A DNA stretch of 64,000 nucleotides from Spartinivicinus ruber (lineage in GTDB: Bacteria; Pseudomonadota; Gammaproteobacteria; Pseudomonadales; Zooshikellaceae): assembly GCF_011009015.1 (NCBI RefSeq), contig NZ_CP048878.1, forward strand, positions 3,688,354 to 3,752,353, in the 5' to 3' direction. The position numbers were made by a program, and so were the translations under genes. Below the pieces are notes generated by a model. It had not been told where the DNA came from. It ran no database searches and saw nothing but the letters and a program-made list of their open reading frames with translations. Below are positions 1-9,511 of this stretch, in pieces (the first letter of the stretch is position 1; every line of letters starts with the position of its first letter).

Positions 1-209
1 CATTGCCTTGCAAAAATCCATTGGTTAAACGGTTGCTGCTGTAATGGCAAGGCACCATCTTGTTGATACAAGTTAAGTAATACCCAACCCTGCCTTGGTT
101 TCGCTTTCACAAAACCTGCTAAACCAACTGCTTCCGCTTTGGCCATGGCTTCTGCAGCGCATTCATTTTCAAAGCCTGAGCGGCAATACAGTAACAATTG
201 ATTAAGCAT
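1..209 (-). CDS. rlmM: RlmM, 23S rRNA 2'-O-ribose methyltransferase (N-terminal part, runs off the window)
   Basis: I translated this leftward frame by hand from the ATG at 209. It begins MLNQLLLYCRSGFENECAAE and ends near WIFARQ at the window edge. This matches my memory of the start of E. coli RlmM (MNKVVLLCRPGFEKECAAE, later LIFARQ). RlmM methylates C2498 of 23S rRNA using S-adenosylmethionine. Only the first 69 residues, part of the N-terminal RNA-binding region, are present, so the catalytic domain cannot be checked. The hydrolase gene at 320-997 lies 110 bp upstream on the same strand and may be cotranscribed. Confidence 0.85.
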   Translation of the reverse strand, partial: MLNQLLLYCRSGFENECAAEAMAKAEAVGLAGFVKAKPRQGWVLLNLYQQDGALPLQQQPFNQWIFARQ

Positions 210-319
210 GGTTGATCAGTTCATTAATTAGATTAGAAAAAAGCTGCCGAGTGTACTGATTATGAAGTATTACGCAAGAGGCTTTAGCTTTACCACCAAC
301 ACCCGTTACCCCATATCCA

Positions 320-997
320 CTAGCTTTTAACTCTCTTCAATTGCTGTCGAATAAAATGACTGGTTACTTCTGCTGCAGTGGCGATATATTGAGTTTGCGT
401 AAAGCCAGACGCTTTACGGGGCTTAAAGTCATGGTCGCCATCCTCCAGCCACTCTAACTGAAGCTTACTAAAGTGAGGTAGCTCTGCCACTTGCTCGGCA
501 TTACCTAAAGGATCACGGGTACCTTGAATAATCAGCGCCGATTTTTGCAGGGCCTGTAATGGTTCGATACGAGGCTGCTGGTTTTTCCCTCTGCCATAAA
601 AAGGGTAACCAAACCCAATAGCAGCCACAGCCTGATCAAGCTGATTAAGTACCCTCATCGCCATCCGCCCCCCCATGGACTTCCCCGCTAAAAAGCACGG
701 CAGTTGTTGCTGTTGAGCTAATTCAGAGGTCACTGTTTGCCAGTGTGTTATTAACCGCTCCGTTCGATCCGGTGGTCGCCGCTTGCCATCAAGTGTTGTC
801 TTTTGCATATACGGAAATTCAAACCTAGCCACTAGTATCTGTTGCATTTCCAGCTCTGCTGCTAATCCCTGCATAAATTCACTACCCATGCCTGCTCCTG
901 CACCATGAGCTAAAATACACAAGGCTATTGGTGAGTCAGGCTGGTTAAAAATCACTTCGCCACAGGAAAAACGTTGTTTCATTTGCTTTACTTCCAA
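320..997 (-). CDS. Alpha/beta hydrolase of the KANL3/Tex30 (dienelactone hydrolase-like) type
   Basis: A 225-residue cytoplasmic protein with no signal peptide. The HGAGAGM stretch near residue 31 fits an oxyanion region. GKSMGGRMA near 105-113 is the nucleophile elbow, with Ser in G-x-S-x-G. GTRDPLG near 158-164 supplies the likely acid, and GDHDFKP near 187 supplies the His. This motif set is typical of the small KANL3/Tex30-like hydrolases common in gammaproteobacteria, whose substrate is unknown. Met6 is an alternative start. The gene is transcribed away from ccoN, so the region from 998 carries divergent promoters. Confidence 0.8.
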   Translation of the reverse strand: MEVKQMKQRFSCGEVIFNQPDSPIALCILAHGAGAGMGSEFMQGLAAELEMQQILVARFEFPYMQKTTLDGKRRPPDRTERLITHWQTVTSELAQQQQLPCFLAGKSMGGRMAMRVLNQLDQAVAAIGFGYPFYGRGKNQQPRIEPLQALQKSALIIQGTRDPLGNAEQVAELPHFSKLQLEWLEDGDHDFKPRKASGFTQTQYIATAAEVTSHFIRQQLKRVKS

Positions 998-1046
998 ATA
1001 AGACTTGTCTTAAGGCAGCTTACAGTTTTATCCGACAATAGCTGTC

Positions 1047-1060
1047 TTGATTTAAGTCAA
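1047..1060 (+). promoter_or_regulatory. ANR/FNR box upstream of ccoN
   Basis: The 14-mer TTGATTTAAGTCAA is a near-perfect dyad matching the FNR/ANR consensus TTGAT-N4-ATCAA, with one mismatch in the right half. If it sits at -41.5 as in class II FNR promoters, transcription would start near 1095. A TAATTG at 1080-1085 would then serve as the -10. An anr-type regulator gene lies at 11863-12624. The site fits low-oxygen activation of the cbb3 operon. Confidence 0.8.
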
Positions 1061-1107
1061 ATTTACTCGCTGATTACAGTAATTGAAACCCTAACTAAGG
1101 GCATTGC

Positions 1108-1380
1108 ATGTTGACAGCTAATATGGCATGCACGTATCCTCGCGGCACGCTGCCTATGTTCTACATAAGCAGCACATTTAATAATCAGCCACTAAACTAT
1201 ATACACAGTATTAGCCTGGTATTAGGTCGGTGTTGTATGGGTTGTCTGACCAGCTTGTTATGGCCAACACTTTTTCTTAGGTTTACTTGCTTTATTGCAA
1301 GTGGGCTAAGTCATACTTCCTACCGCCTCAGTGGTATTTCCACCCCTACTCCGCGTTTAGTGATGGAACCTGTAACATGA
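1108..1380 (+). CDS. Possible small ORF filling the ccoN leader (uncertain)
   Basis: A 90-codon ORF starts with ATG about 15 nt after the inferred ANR-dependent start site. An AAGGG Shine-Dalgarno-like sequence lies 6 nt before it. It ends in an ATGA overlap with the chosen ccoN start at 1377. The product is Cys-rich, with a hydrophobic middle (residues about 33-66), and I do not recognise it. It could be a coupled leader peptide, or a chance ORF inside a long 5' leader. Conservation in relatives would decide. Confidence 0.25.
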   Translation: MLTANMACTYPRGTLPMFYISSTFNNQPLNYIHSISLVLGRCCMGCLTSLLWPTLFLRFTCFIASGLSHTSYRLSGISTPTPRLVMEPVT

Positions 1381-2807
1381 GCTCAGCAACAAACAACTCA
1401 GAGTATAATTATAAGGTGGTACGCCAGTTTGCCATCATGACGGTGGTTTGGGGCATCGTCGGGATGGGCATTGGTGTATTAATCGCCGCCCAACTCGTCT
1501 TCCCTGAACTAAATTTAAATACACCGTGGTTTAGTTTTGGTCGCTTGCGTCCATTACATACCAATGCCGTCATTTTTGCTTTTGGTGGCTGCGCCTTATT
1601 TGCAACTTCTTATTATGTAGTGCAAAGAACCTGTCAGGCTCGGTTGATATCTGATGGTTTGGCTGCTTTTACCTTTTGGGGCTGGCAGGCCATTATTGTC
1701 GCCGCAGCTATCACCCTGCCACTAGGTATTACTACCTCTAAAGAGTATGCCGAACTAGAATGGCCTATTGATATTGCCATTACTGTCGTATGGGTCACTT
1801 ATGCGATCGTCTTTTTTGGCACCATCATGAAGCGTAAAGCCAAGCATATTTATGTAGCCAATTGGTTCTATGGAGGCTTTATTCTAACAGTCGCTGTACT
1901 TCATGTGGTTAACAGCATGGAAGTACCGGTTAATTTATTTAAATCTTATTCTGCCTACGCTGGTGCACAAGATGCGATGATCCAGTGGTGGTATGGCCAT
2001 AATGCAGTTGGTTTTTTCTTAACTGCTGGCTTTCTGGGCATGATGTATTACTTCGTACCCAAACAAGCTGGCCGTCCAGTTTATTCTTATCGCTTGTCTG
2101 TTGTACATTTCTGGGCACTTATTTCCCTTTACATCTGGGCCGGCCCTCACCACTTACATTACACCGCACTACCTGACTGGGCACAAAGTTTAGGTATGAT
2201 CATGTCACTCATCCTGTTAGCACCTTCCTGGGGTGGAATGATCAACGGTATGATGACGCTATCAGGTGCATGGGACAAACTGCGTACTGATCCAGTCCTT
2301 CGCTTCTTGGTAGTTTCTTTGTCTTTCTATGGGATGTCTACATTTGAAGGTCCCATGATGTCAATCAAAACCGTGAATGCCTTATCCCACTACACTGACT
2401 GGACAATTGGCCACGTACACTCTGGTGCTTTGGGCTGGGTAGCCATGATTTCTATTGGTGCTGTCTATCACTTGATTCCAAAGCTTTGGGGCAAAGCTCA
2501 AATGTATAGTGTTGAACTGATCAATGGCCACTTCTGGTTAGCCACAATTGGTACTGTACTTTATATCGCTTCTATGTGGGTGAACGGCATTTCTCAAGGA
2601 CTTATGTGGCGCGCTGCTAACCAGACTGATGGCACCCTGGCCTTCAGCTTTGTTGAATCTGTAGAAAACAGTGAAATTGGCTATATAGTTCGAGCAATTG
2701 GTGGTGCATTCTTCCTCGCAGGCATGTTCCTGATGGCATACAACACTTGGAAAACAGTTGCTGATGCTAACCCTGCCAAAGCAAAAGCTGCAGCACAAAT
2801 GGCTTAA
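1377..2807 (+). CDS. ccoN: CcoN, catalytic subunit I of cbb3-type cytochrome c oxidase
   Basis: The 476-residue polytopic inner-membrane subunit carries haem b and the haem b3-CuB centre that reduces O2 to water and pumps protons. Metal-ligand regions are visible: [11 protein letters not shown] (low-spin haem), [16 protein letters not shown] (His pair at CuB) and [13 protein letters not shown]. The frame is open from 1287, but the family starts near MSSATNN, so I place the start at ATG 1377. The upstream extension is not membrane-like. It is first in ccoNOQP and probably under the ANR box at 1047. Confidence 0.95.
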   Translation: MSSATNNSEYNYKVVRQFAIMTVVWGIVGMGIGVLIAAQLVFPELNLNTPWFSFGRLRPLHTNAVIFAFGGCALFATSYYVVQRTCQARLISDGLAAFTFWGWQAIIVAAAITLPLGITTSKEYAELEWPIDIAITVVWVTYAIVFFGTIMKRKAKHIYVANWFYGGFILTVAVLHVVNSMEVPVNLFKSYSAYAGAQDAMIQWWYGHNAVGFFLTAGFLGMMYYFVPKQAGRPVYSYRLSVVHFWALISLYIWAGPHHLHYTALPDWAQSLGMIMSLILLAPSWGGMINGMMTLSGAWDKLRTDPVLRFLVVSLSFYGMSTFEGPMMSIKTVNALSHYTDWTIGHVHSGALGWVAMISIGAVYHLIPKLWGKAQMYSVELINGHFWLATIGTVLYIASMWVNGISQGLMWRAANQTDGTLAFSFVESVENSEIGYIVRAIGGAFFLAGMFLMAYNTWKTVADANPAKAKAAAQMA

Positions 2808-2826
2808 GTAGAGGAGCACCAGACGA

Positions 2827-3507
2827 ATGAAAAACCATGAGATTGTAGAAAAAAACCTAGGCTTGATGCTGATCCTGACCGTAGTAGCTATAAGCTTTGG
2901 CGGTTTGGTTGAAATTGTTCCCTTATTCTTCTCTAAAGAGCTGAATACCAACTTGCTAAGTTACACTGATAGCAAAGGTAATATCCAGCAGGTTGAAATC
3001 AAACCATACAGCCCACTACGCCTAGAAGGTCGTGATATTTATATCCGTGAAGGATGTGTTGGCTGCCACTCTCAAATGATTCGCCCATTCCGAGCCGAAA
3101 CTGAGCGTTATGGGCATTATTCATTAGCGGCAGAGAGCGTATATGACCACCCATTCCTGTGGGGTTCTAAGCGTACCGGTCCTGACCTGGCACGAGTAGG
3201 AGGCCGTTACTCCGATGACTGGCATCGTCAACATTTGAATAACCCTCGTGAAGTGGTGCCTGAGTCCGTCATGCCAGCTTACCCTTGGTTATATGACAAC
3301 ACTCTCACCGGTGAACACACAGCCGACAAGATGCGTGCTTTAAGAAAAGTGGGTGTTCCATATACCGATGAAGAAATAGCCAATGCCCAGGATGACGTCA
3401 AAGGTAAGACTGAGATGGATGCCTTAGTGGCTTATTTACAAGGGCTAGGTACTGCTATTCCTAAGGGCGTCACCGGAATAAAACCCAAACCAGTTGATGT
3501 TAACTAG
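2827..3507 (+). CDS. ccoO: CcoO, monohaem cytochrome c subunit of cbb3 oxidase
   Basis: The 226-residue protein has one N-terminal membrane anchor (residues about 12-36) and a periplasmic cytochrome domain. The haem c site GCVGCHSQM lies near residue 77. The VMPAYPWL segment supplies a plausible distal Met ligand. CcoO passes electrons from CcoP to CcoN. The gene follows ccoN by 19 bp with a GAGGAG Shine-Dalgarno. The length is typical of the family or slightly long. Confidence 0.95.
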   Translation: MKNHEIVEKNLGLMLILTVVAISFGGLVEIVPLFFSKELNTNLLSYTDSKGNIQQVEIKPYSPLRLEGRDIYIREGCVGCHSQMIRPFRAETERYGHYSLAAESVYDHPFLWGSKRTGPDLARVGGRYSDDWHRQHLNNPREVVPESVMPAYPWLYDNTLTGEHTADKMRALRKVGVPYTDEEIANAQDDVKGKTEMDALVAYLQGLGTAIPKGVTGIKPKPVDVN

Positions 3508-3509
3508 TT

Positions 3510-3695
3510 ATGGATATCAACACGTTTCGTGGCCTGGCCACAATATTTGCGATGGTAGCCTTTATTGGCATTTGTCTGTGGGCCTATAGCCACCGTCGCA
3601 AAAAAGACTTTGATGAAGCTGCAAACTTACCCTTTGCTGATGAGCCTGAAAAAAAACAAGGCAACACTCAGGAGATGAGCCGTGATCGAGATTAA
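3510..3695 (+). CDS. ccoQ: CcoQ, small membrane subunit of cbb3 oxidase
   Basis: A 61-residue protein with one transmembrane helix (residues about 8-26), then a basic SHRRKKDFDEAANLPFADE segment typical of CcoQ/FixQ. It stabilises the oxidase complex and binds no cofactor. The start is 2 bp after the ccoO stop, and the 3' end overlaps the GTG start of ccoP by 14 nt, a tight operon arrangement. Confidence 0.9.
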   Translation: MDINTFRGLATIFAMVAFIGICLWAYSHRRKKDFDEAANLPFADEPEKKQGNTQEMSRDRD

Positions 3696-4659
3696 CCAGT
3701 ATTTAAGTGACTTTTGGGAAGGCTGGATAGCTGTACTGACACTAACCTGCTTAGGGTTAATTATTATTGTGTTATTTGCTACCCGCCGCAAACATCGTAC
3801 TAGCTTAACGGAAGAAACGACTGGGCATGCTTACGATGGTATCGAAGAATACGATAACCCTTTACCCAGCTGGTGGTTTAACCTATTTGTTGCCACCATC
3901 GTATTTGCTGCCCTTTATTTGATTCTTTATCCAGGGTTATGGAAAGGCGCTTGGGGCTTAATTTCATACTCTAAAGAAGATGGCTTGGAATTTAGGTCTG
4001 ATCGCCTAGAATCTGGAGACTACGGCTGGACAGCTCGTGGTCAGCTAAAACACGAAGTGGCAAAAGCCGATGCCCAATATGGCAAGCTGTTTGAGGGCTA
4101 TGCCGAACTATCTATCGAAGAGGTTGCAAAAATTCCTAAAGCGGTGGCCACTGGGCAACGCATTTTTGCCAGCAACTGCGCAATTTGCCATGGCTCTGAT
4201 GCCAAAGGCGCTTATGGTTATCCAAATCTGACCGATAATGATTGGATTCATGGTGGTAGCCCAGACAAAATTAAAGAGACACTACTAAAAGGTAGAAATG
4301 GCCAAATGCCTGCCTGGGGTGCTTTATTAACACCTGAGCAAATCAAGCATACTGCCAGCTATGTACGAAACCTGGCTGGCTTGAAAGTATCAGCCAGTGC
4401 TGAAGAGCTTGCCGAAGGTGAAAAAGCTTTCCAAACTCAGTGTGCTGTTTGCCATGGCAATGATGGTAAAGGTAAAACCGACGTAGGTGCCCCTAATTTA
4501 ACTGACGATATTTGGCTGTATGGCTCACGTCAAATTCAGATAGAATATACCTTACGTAATGGTCGCAACGGGGTAATGCCGGCTTGGGATAAAATCCTGG
4601 GGCCTGATAAGGTTCATGTTGTGGCGGCCTATATTTATAGCCTGTCCCACAAACAATAA
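3682..4659 (+). CDS. ccoP: CcoP, dihaem cytochrome c subunit of cbb3 oxidase
   Basis: A 325-residue protein starting at GTG 3682, with a GGAG Shine-Dalgarno at 3671 inside ccoQ. There are two N-terminal membrane helices (about 14-32 and 66-84) around the WWFNLF segment. Two cytochrome c domains follow, with haem sites CAICH and CAVCH. GQMPAWG and GVMPAWD give the distal Met ligands. CcoP receives electrons from soluble cytochromes. A perfect hairpin follows the stop. Confidence 0.95.
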   Translation: MIEINQYLSDFWEGWIAVLTLTCLGLIIIVLFATRRKHRTSLTEETTGHAYDGIEEYDNPLPSWWFNLFVATIVFAALYLILYPGLWKGAWGLISYSKEDGLEFRSDRLESGDYGWTARGQLKHEVAKADAQYGKLFEGYAELSIEEVAKIPKAVATGQRIFASNCAICHGSDAKGAYGYPNLTDNDWIHGGSPDKIKETLLKGRNGQMPAWGALLTPEQIKHTASYVRNLAGLKVSASAEELAEGEKAFQTQCAVCHGNDGKGKTDVGAPNLTDDIWLYGSRQIQIEYTLRNGRNGVMPAWDKILGPDKVHVVAAYIYSLSHKQ

Positions 4660-4666
4660 AGCCTTT

Positions 4667-4697
4667 GAATGACCAGTAGTATCGAAGCTGGTCATTC
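4667..4697 (+). terminator. Hairpin after ccoP
   Basis: GAATGACCAG (4667-4676) and CTGGTCATTC (4688-4697) form a perfect 10-bp stem with an 11-nt loop, starting 8 nt after the ccoP stop. The downstream tract CCTCTATTCTAAT is only partly T-rich. It could act as a weak terminator or 3'-end stabiliser separating ccoNOQP from ccoG. Confidence 0.6.
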
Positions 4698-4789
4698 CCT
4701 CTATTCTAATAATAAATTCCTACAGCCATATTTTAGGCGTTCTCTGCCATTACTAACTACAGTCTCTAACCAGTTACCGGTAATGCCTG

Positions 4790-6217
4790 ATGAGTACCTC
4801 TCCTATAAATGAAGTCAAACCGGACAAATCCGAATTAATAGAAGTTGTTGACCTCTATCAAAAGCGTGAAAAAGTCTATACTCGCGCGTTTAAGGGTGTG
4901 TACCGCAACTTACGTATAATTGGCGGTGCTTTTTTATTTATTCTCTATTTTGGTACAGTCTGGATACCATGGGGTGATCGCCAAGCCATTTTATTTGATT
5001 TGCCCGCCCGTCAATTTCATATCTTTAGTGTTACCTTCTGGCCCCAAGATATGATACTCCTCTCCTCCTTATTAATTATTTGTGCTTTTGGCCTATTTTT
5101 TATCACTGTATTAGCTGGTCGTATCTGGTGTGGTTATACCTGTCCACAAAGTGTATTTACTTGGGTATTTATGTGGGCTGAAAAAATTACTGAGGGTGAT
5201 CGCAATAAGCGGATGAAATTAGATAAAGCCGAAATGGGCATTAGTAAATTTCGCCGCAAGTTTCTTAAACATACGCTTTGGTTAATGATCTCCTTAGCCA
5301 CAGGAATTACCTTTGTTGGCTATTTCACCCCCATTAATACGCTGGTGATTGATCTAGTTTCAGGGGCAGCTAACTCCTGGGCTTATTTTTGGGTCGGCTT
5401 TTTCACCTTGGCCACTTATGGCAATGCAGGCTGGTTACGGGAACAAGTTTGTATTTATATGTGTCCTTACGCGCGCTTCCAAAGTGTGATGTTTGATGAA
5501 AACACCTTAATTGTCTCCTATGACCCTAACCGGGGAGAAACCCGAGGCCCTAGAAAACGCGACAGCGACTATAAAACCAAAGGTTTGGGTGACTGTATTG
5601 ACTGTCAAATGTGTGTGCAGGTTTGTCCCACGGGGATAGACATTCGCGATGGCCTGCAATATGAGTGTATTGGTTGTGCCGCTTGTATTGATGCCTGCGA
5701 TAACATCATGGAAAAAATGAATTATCCCAAAGGGCTAATTCGCTATACCACTGAGAATAGTCTAGCCGGTAAAGCCACCAAAATTCTTCGACCAAGTTTA
5801 TTGGGTTACTTATCTGCCCTGTTAATAATTAGTGGTTTTTTCAGCTATACCTTACTCACCCGAGTGCCTGTGACGCTGGAAATTTCCCGTGACCGCAACA
5901 CCCTTTACAATGAAACTAGCCGTGGCACCATTGAAAATGTCTATATGCTGAAAATTGGCAATATGGATCAGCACGACCATCCTTTTAAAGTAACAGTGAG
6001 TGGTATTCCCGGAATAAAACTATCAGAGGAAACCAAAGTCATCGTCCCTACTGGTGAAGTCAAAATGGTACCTGTACGACTGGAGCTAAGCCCTGATAAA
6101 ATCACCAGTCGCAATATGACTTTTAGCTTTAAAATAGTTTCCCAAGATAGCGAACACTTGGCTGCTACACAGGAAAGTCGTTTTATTGCACCTACCGACC
6201 CCGTTAGATTGAAGTAA
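4790..6217 (+). CDS. ccoG: CcoG (RdxA/FixG), ferredoxin-like membrane protein for cbb3 assembly
   Basis: A 475-residue membrane protein with several helices in the first 210 residues and one near 345. CGYTCPQSVF carries cysteines of the NapH-type core. Two 4Fe-4S motifs follow (CIDCQMCVQVCP and CIGCAACIDACD, residues about 267-304). A C-terminal Ig-like periplasmic domain is typical of FixG. Known CcoG proteins are cupric reductases that supply Cu(I) for the CuB site. It begins a second cluster with ccoH, ccoI and ccoS, 130 bp after ccoP. Confidence 0.92.
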   Translation: MSTSPINEVKPDKSELIEVVDLYQKREKVYTRAFKGVYRNLRIIGGAFLFILYFGTVWIPWGDRQAILFDLPARQFHIFSVTFWPQDMILLSSLLIICAFGLFFITVLAGRIWCGYTCPQSVFTWVFMWAEKITEGDRNKRMKLDKAEMGISKFRRKFLKHTLWLMISLATGITFVGYFTPINTLVIDLVSGAANSWAYFWVGFFTLATYGNAGWLREQVCIYMCPYARFQSVMFDENTLIVSYDPNRGETRGPRKRDSDYKTKGLGDCIDCQMCVQVCPTGIDIRDGLQYECIGCAACIDACDNIMEKMNYPKGLIRYTTENSLAGKATKILRPSLLGYLSALLIISGFFSYTLLTRVPVTLEISRDRNTLYNETSRGTIENVYMLKIGNMDQHDHPFKVTVSGIPGIKLSEETKVIVPTGEVKMVPVRLELSPDKITSRNMTFSFKIVSQDSEHLAATQESRFIAPTDPVRLK

Positions 6218-6222
6218 TTGAT

Positions 6223-6804
6223 ATGCAGACAATAGATCAGCCAGAACAACCCGAAAAACAAGCAGCTAACCCTTGGTATAAAGAGTTTTGGTTCTGGTTT
6301 ATCATAGCCATTCCATTGCTTGCTATTGCTTCTGGGATTGCCATGATCACCGTTTCAATCAATGGTGCCGACACCTTAGTACGAGATAATTATTACAAAG
6401 ATGGGCTGGCCATTCGTAATGACTTATCCCGTGACTATAAAGCGAAAGATTTACAATTGGCTGCCACTATCAAAGTGGATAATTTAACTGGCGATATTAG
6501 CATTCAACTAACTGGTGAATTAGCTCAATACCCTACCCAACTTAGCTTAAGTCTGGTTTCCCCAACTATCCCAGATGATGACCAGTCGCTACTTATGCAG
6601 CATATTACCAAAGGTCACTATGTTGGCCAGCTAAAACAAAAGGTAATGGGCAAGCGTTACATTCAACTAGAAACAATCCCTGCTGAGCGAGATCAATACA
6701 CTGACAATGACTGGCGACTAATTTCTGAGTGGTATCTCAGTAATGAGCAAGAGTCCATTAGTTTAGGTAGCACTAAAGCCTCTGCCACAAGCGAAACTAA
6801 TTAA
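6223..6804 (+). CDS. ccoH: FixH/CcoH family cbb3 assembly protein
   Basis: A 193-residue protein whose N-terminal WYKEFWFWFIIAIPLLAI segment is the usual FixH membrane anchor. The DNYYKDGLAI motif typical of the family follows near residue 55, then a periplasmic beta-rich domain. In other bacteria CcoH contacts the oxidase and stabilises it during assembly. It lies between ccoG (5 bp) and ccoI (17 bp), which supports the assignment. Confidence 0.9.
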   Translation: MQTIDQPEQPEKQAANPWYKEFWFWFIIAIPLLAIASGIAMITVSINGADTLVRDNYYKDGLAIRNDLSRDYKAKDLQLAATIKVDNLTGDISIQLTGELAQYPTQLSLSLVSPTIPDDDQSLLMQHITKGHYVGQLKQKVMGKRYIQLETIPAERDQYTDNDWRLISEWYLSNEQESISLGSTKASATSETN

Positions 6805-6821
6805 GACGTTGGTATTTAGCT

Positions 6822-9281
6822 GTGTCTCAACTCACTGCCTGCTATCATTGTGGCACTTCTATCACTGGTGCCATTGAGTTTTTCGCCTCAATTAATGGTG
6901 AACAACAGCCCATGTGCTGTCCCGCCTGCGAGACAGTAGCCGAAGCTATTGATCAAGGTGGGCTGAGCCAGTATTACCAATATCGCACTAACAAAGCTGC
7001 CAAAGCTGAGGCCAACACCTCGCAATTTCAAGTCTATGATGAGCCTGCTCTGCAAGAAACCTTCGTTAAAACCCAGACTAATGGCCTAAAAACGGCTTTA
7101 CTCCTACTAGAAAATATACACTGTGCTGCTTGTATCTGGTTAATAGAACACCACTTACAACAGCTCTCCGCAGTTAAGCAGGCAACAGTCAACTTTACGC
7201 AGCATCAGCTACAACTCACTTGGGATCCCAGTATTAGCTCATTAAGTGAGTTGATGTCTGCATTACAACAAATTGGCTATCCCCCTCTGCCCTATCACCC
7301 TAACCAGCAGCAAGCCTTAATGGCCAGAAAACAGCGAAAAATGATTCGTCAACTAGCAGTGGCTGGAATTGGCGCAATGCAGGTGATGATGTATGCAGTA
7401 GCGTTATATGCTGGTGCACTACAAGGCATTGCCGATCTGCACCAATGGTTTTTACGCTGGGTCAGTTTTATTGTGGCGACACCTGTAGTGTTTTATTCAG
7501 CCAAGCCCTTTTTCCAAGCCGCCTGGCGCGACCTTAACACTCGTCAGCTCAGCATGGATGTGCCCATTGCTTTGGCCATTGGTGGGGCCTATGCAGCAAG
7601 CAGTTGGGCCATGCTAACCAATAGTGGCGAAGTCTATTTTGACTCGGTATGTATGTTTACCTTCTTTCTGCTGCTAGGAAGGTTTGTTGAGTTCAGTGCC
7701 CGCCAGCGAGCTCATCTCAGTGGTTATCGGCTGAATCAACTATTGCCTGATCAAGTAACCATTATCAGCAACGGTAAAGAAGCCATTATCCCATTAACCC
7801 TGCTTAAACCAGCTGACACTCTTCTGGTCAAGCCTGGTGCAACCGTCCCAGCTGATGGAATTATTCAAGCAGGTCAAACCACGATTAACGAAGCTGCACT
7901 TACTGGCGAGTTTTTACCAGAGCCCCGTCAAATAGGTGATCAGGTGATTGCGGGTAGCATTAATGTTGATCAGCCCATTCAGGTAAAGGTCATGAATACA
8001 GGGCCTGAGACTCAGCTAGCCTGTATTGAGCAGCTGTTAACCCAAGCCCAACAGGATAAGCCCCCCATTGCCTTACTAGCCAACAAAGTCGCCCATTACT
8101 TTGTAGCAGGGGTACTGGTTATTGCCAGCTTAGTGTTTTTGAGCTGGTGGCAATTCGCCCCAGAAAATGCGCTATGGATTACTTTATCCGTGCTAGTGGT
8201 GACCTGCCCCTGCGCTTTATCATTGGCAACGCCAACTGCTTTAACGGCTGCCACCTATGCTTTGCAACAACAAGGTTTTCTAATTACCAAAGGGCATTTA
8301 CTGGAAGGCCTAACCACTATCAACCATGTTGTGTTTGATAAAACCGGCACGCTCACCTCTGGGCAGTTCAGTCTTATTCAGGTAGTACCGATTGTTGATA
8401 TCAGTATTGATCAAGCTACTAAACTAGCAACATCTTTAGAAACACACTCTGAACACCCAATAGCCAAAGCCTTCCCTGCTACGCCTTCTTATCAAGCTGA
8501 ACATATTGAGAATACTCCTGGCCAGGGCATTAGTGGCTCAATTAATGATGCAGTTTACCGTATTGGAATTACTAGCTATGCCTGGCCGAATAGAACTATT
8601 TCACCACCAACCACAAATGGCCATTGGCTGTTATTAGCCAACACCGAACAGCCGATAGCCTGGTTTGAAGTCAGTGATAGTTTGCGTGTAGATGCCACCG
8701 ACACAGTAGCAGCTTTACTGCAACAAGGGTTCAAGCTGTCGTTACTAACGGGGGATCGCTCTGTCCAAGCAGCCAATACAGCTCAAGCATTAGGCATTCA
8801 AAACCTTCAGCAAGGAGCCTCTCCGGAAGATAAACTGGCTTATATTAAGGTATTGCAAAGTCAAGGTGATAAGGTATTAATGGTAGGAGATGGGGTAAAC
8901 GATGCTCCTGTGCTTGCTACGGCGGATGTTTCTATTGCCATGGGCTCAGCAACTGATTTAGCGAAAACCTCTGCCGATGGGGTTTTACTCAATGGTAAAC
9001 TTGCCACGTTACTACTTGCCTTCACTAAGGCACAGAAAACCCAGCAAATTATTCGTGGCAATTTAATCTGGGCACTTACTTATAATTTAGTGGCACTACC
9101 TTTAGCGGCTCTAGGGTTGATCCCACCCTGGGCGGCAGCTATAGGGATGACCAGTAGTTCGTTAGTTGTGGTGCTGAATGCTTTAAGGTTAAATACGAAA
9201 CTGACTACACCATCCCCCAAAATCGCTCCCCAAGTAACCTGGAATAGTCAGCACTCCCACAAAACCAAAGCAGGCATGTGA
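6822..9281 (+). CDS. ccoI: CcoI (FixI), copper-exporting P1B-type ATPase for cbb3 maturation
   Basis: An 819-residue heavy-metal ATPase from a GTG start. The N-terminus has CYHCG and CPAC clusters, then an HMA-like domain with HCAAC near residue 103. The membrane CPC motif (VVTCPCALSLATP) lies near 463. DKTGTLTSG carries the phosphorylated Asp near 507, and GDGVNDAPVLATADVS is the hinge motif. FixI-type ATPases deliver Cu(I) to the periplasmic side for the oxidase. The stop overlaps the first codons of ccoS. Confidence 0.93.
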   Translation: MSQLTACYHCGTSITGAIEFFASINGEQQPMCCPACETVAEAIDQGGLSQYYQYRTNKAAKAEANTSQFQVYDEPALQETFVKTQTNGLKTALLLLENIHCAACIWLIEHHLQQLSAVKQATVNFTQHQLQLTWDPSISSLSELMSALQQIGYPPLPYHPNQQQALMARKQRKMIRQLAVAGIGAMQVMMYAVALYAGALQGIADLHQWFLRWVSFIVATPVVFYSAKPFFQAAWRDLNTRQLSMDVPIALAIGGAYAASSWAMLTNSGEVYFDSVCMFTFFLLLGRFVEFSARQRAHLSGYRLNQLLPDQVTIISNGKEAIIPLTLLKPADTLLVKPGATVPADGIIQAGQTTINEAALTGEFLPEPRQIGDQVIAGSINVDQPIQVKVMNTGPETQLACIEQLLTQAQQDKPPIALLANKVAHYFVAGVLVIASLVFLSWWQFAPENALWITLSVLVVTCPCALSLATPTALTAATYALQQQGFLITKGHLLEGLTTINHVVFDKTGTLTSGQFSLIQVVPIVDISIDQATKLATSLETHSEHPIAKAFPATPSYQAEHIENTPGQGISGSINDAVYRIGITSYAWPNRTISPPTTNGHWLLLANTEQPIAWFEVSDSLRVDATDTVAALLQQGFKLSLLTGDRSVQAANTAQALGIQNLQQGASPEDKLAYIKVLQSQGDKVLMVGDGVNDAPVLATADVSIAMGSATDLAKTSADGVLLNGKLATLLLAFTKAQKTQQIIRGNLIWALTYNLVALPLAALGLIPPWAAAIGMTSSSLVVVLNALRLNTKLTTPSPKIAPQVTWNSQHSHKTKAGM

Positions 9282-9283
9282 TT

Positions 9284-9511
9284 ATGGAATCAATTTATTT
9301 ACTTATTCCCATTGCCTTATTGTTTGTTGCCATCGGCGTGTGGATTTTTTTCTGGGCAGTGGATAGTGGCCAGTTTGACGACTTAGAAAGCCCAGCCCAC
9401 AGTATTTTGTTTGATGATGAACCTCGCTCTAACCCTCAACAACAAGAGGACAATCAGCCCTCATCAGAAAATAGCAAACAGCCCACGTCTGATTCTGATA
9501 AGCAGCAATGA
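9284..9511 (+). CDS. ccoS: CcoS, small cbb3 assembly protein
   Basis: About 75 residues. One transmembrane helix in the first 25 residues is followed by FFWAVDSGQFDDLESPAH, the hallmark of CcoS/FixS, and a hydrophilic Gln/Ser-rich tail. GTG 9278 is also possible, but ATG 9284 is better spaced from the AGG at 9272-9274 and gives the usual MESIYLLIPIAL start. It acts in loading haem and copper into CcoN. It overlaps the TauE/SafE-like gene by 4 nt. Confidence 0.9.
   Translation: MESIYLLIPIALLFVAIGVWIFFWAVDSGQFDDLESPAHSILFDDEPRSNPQQQEDNQPSSENSKQPTSDSDKQQ

Noticed and set aside
1287-1376. N-terminal extension of ccoN
   Set aside because: The added 30 residues are not membrane-like or CcoN-like, and the family starts near ATG 1377.
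2538-2951. Leftward ORF of 137 codons over the end of ccoN
   Set aside because: It lies antisense to ccoN and ccoO, whose frames are strongly supported; no ribosome-binding site or family match.
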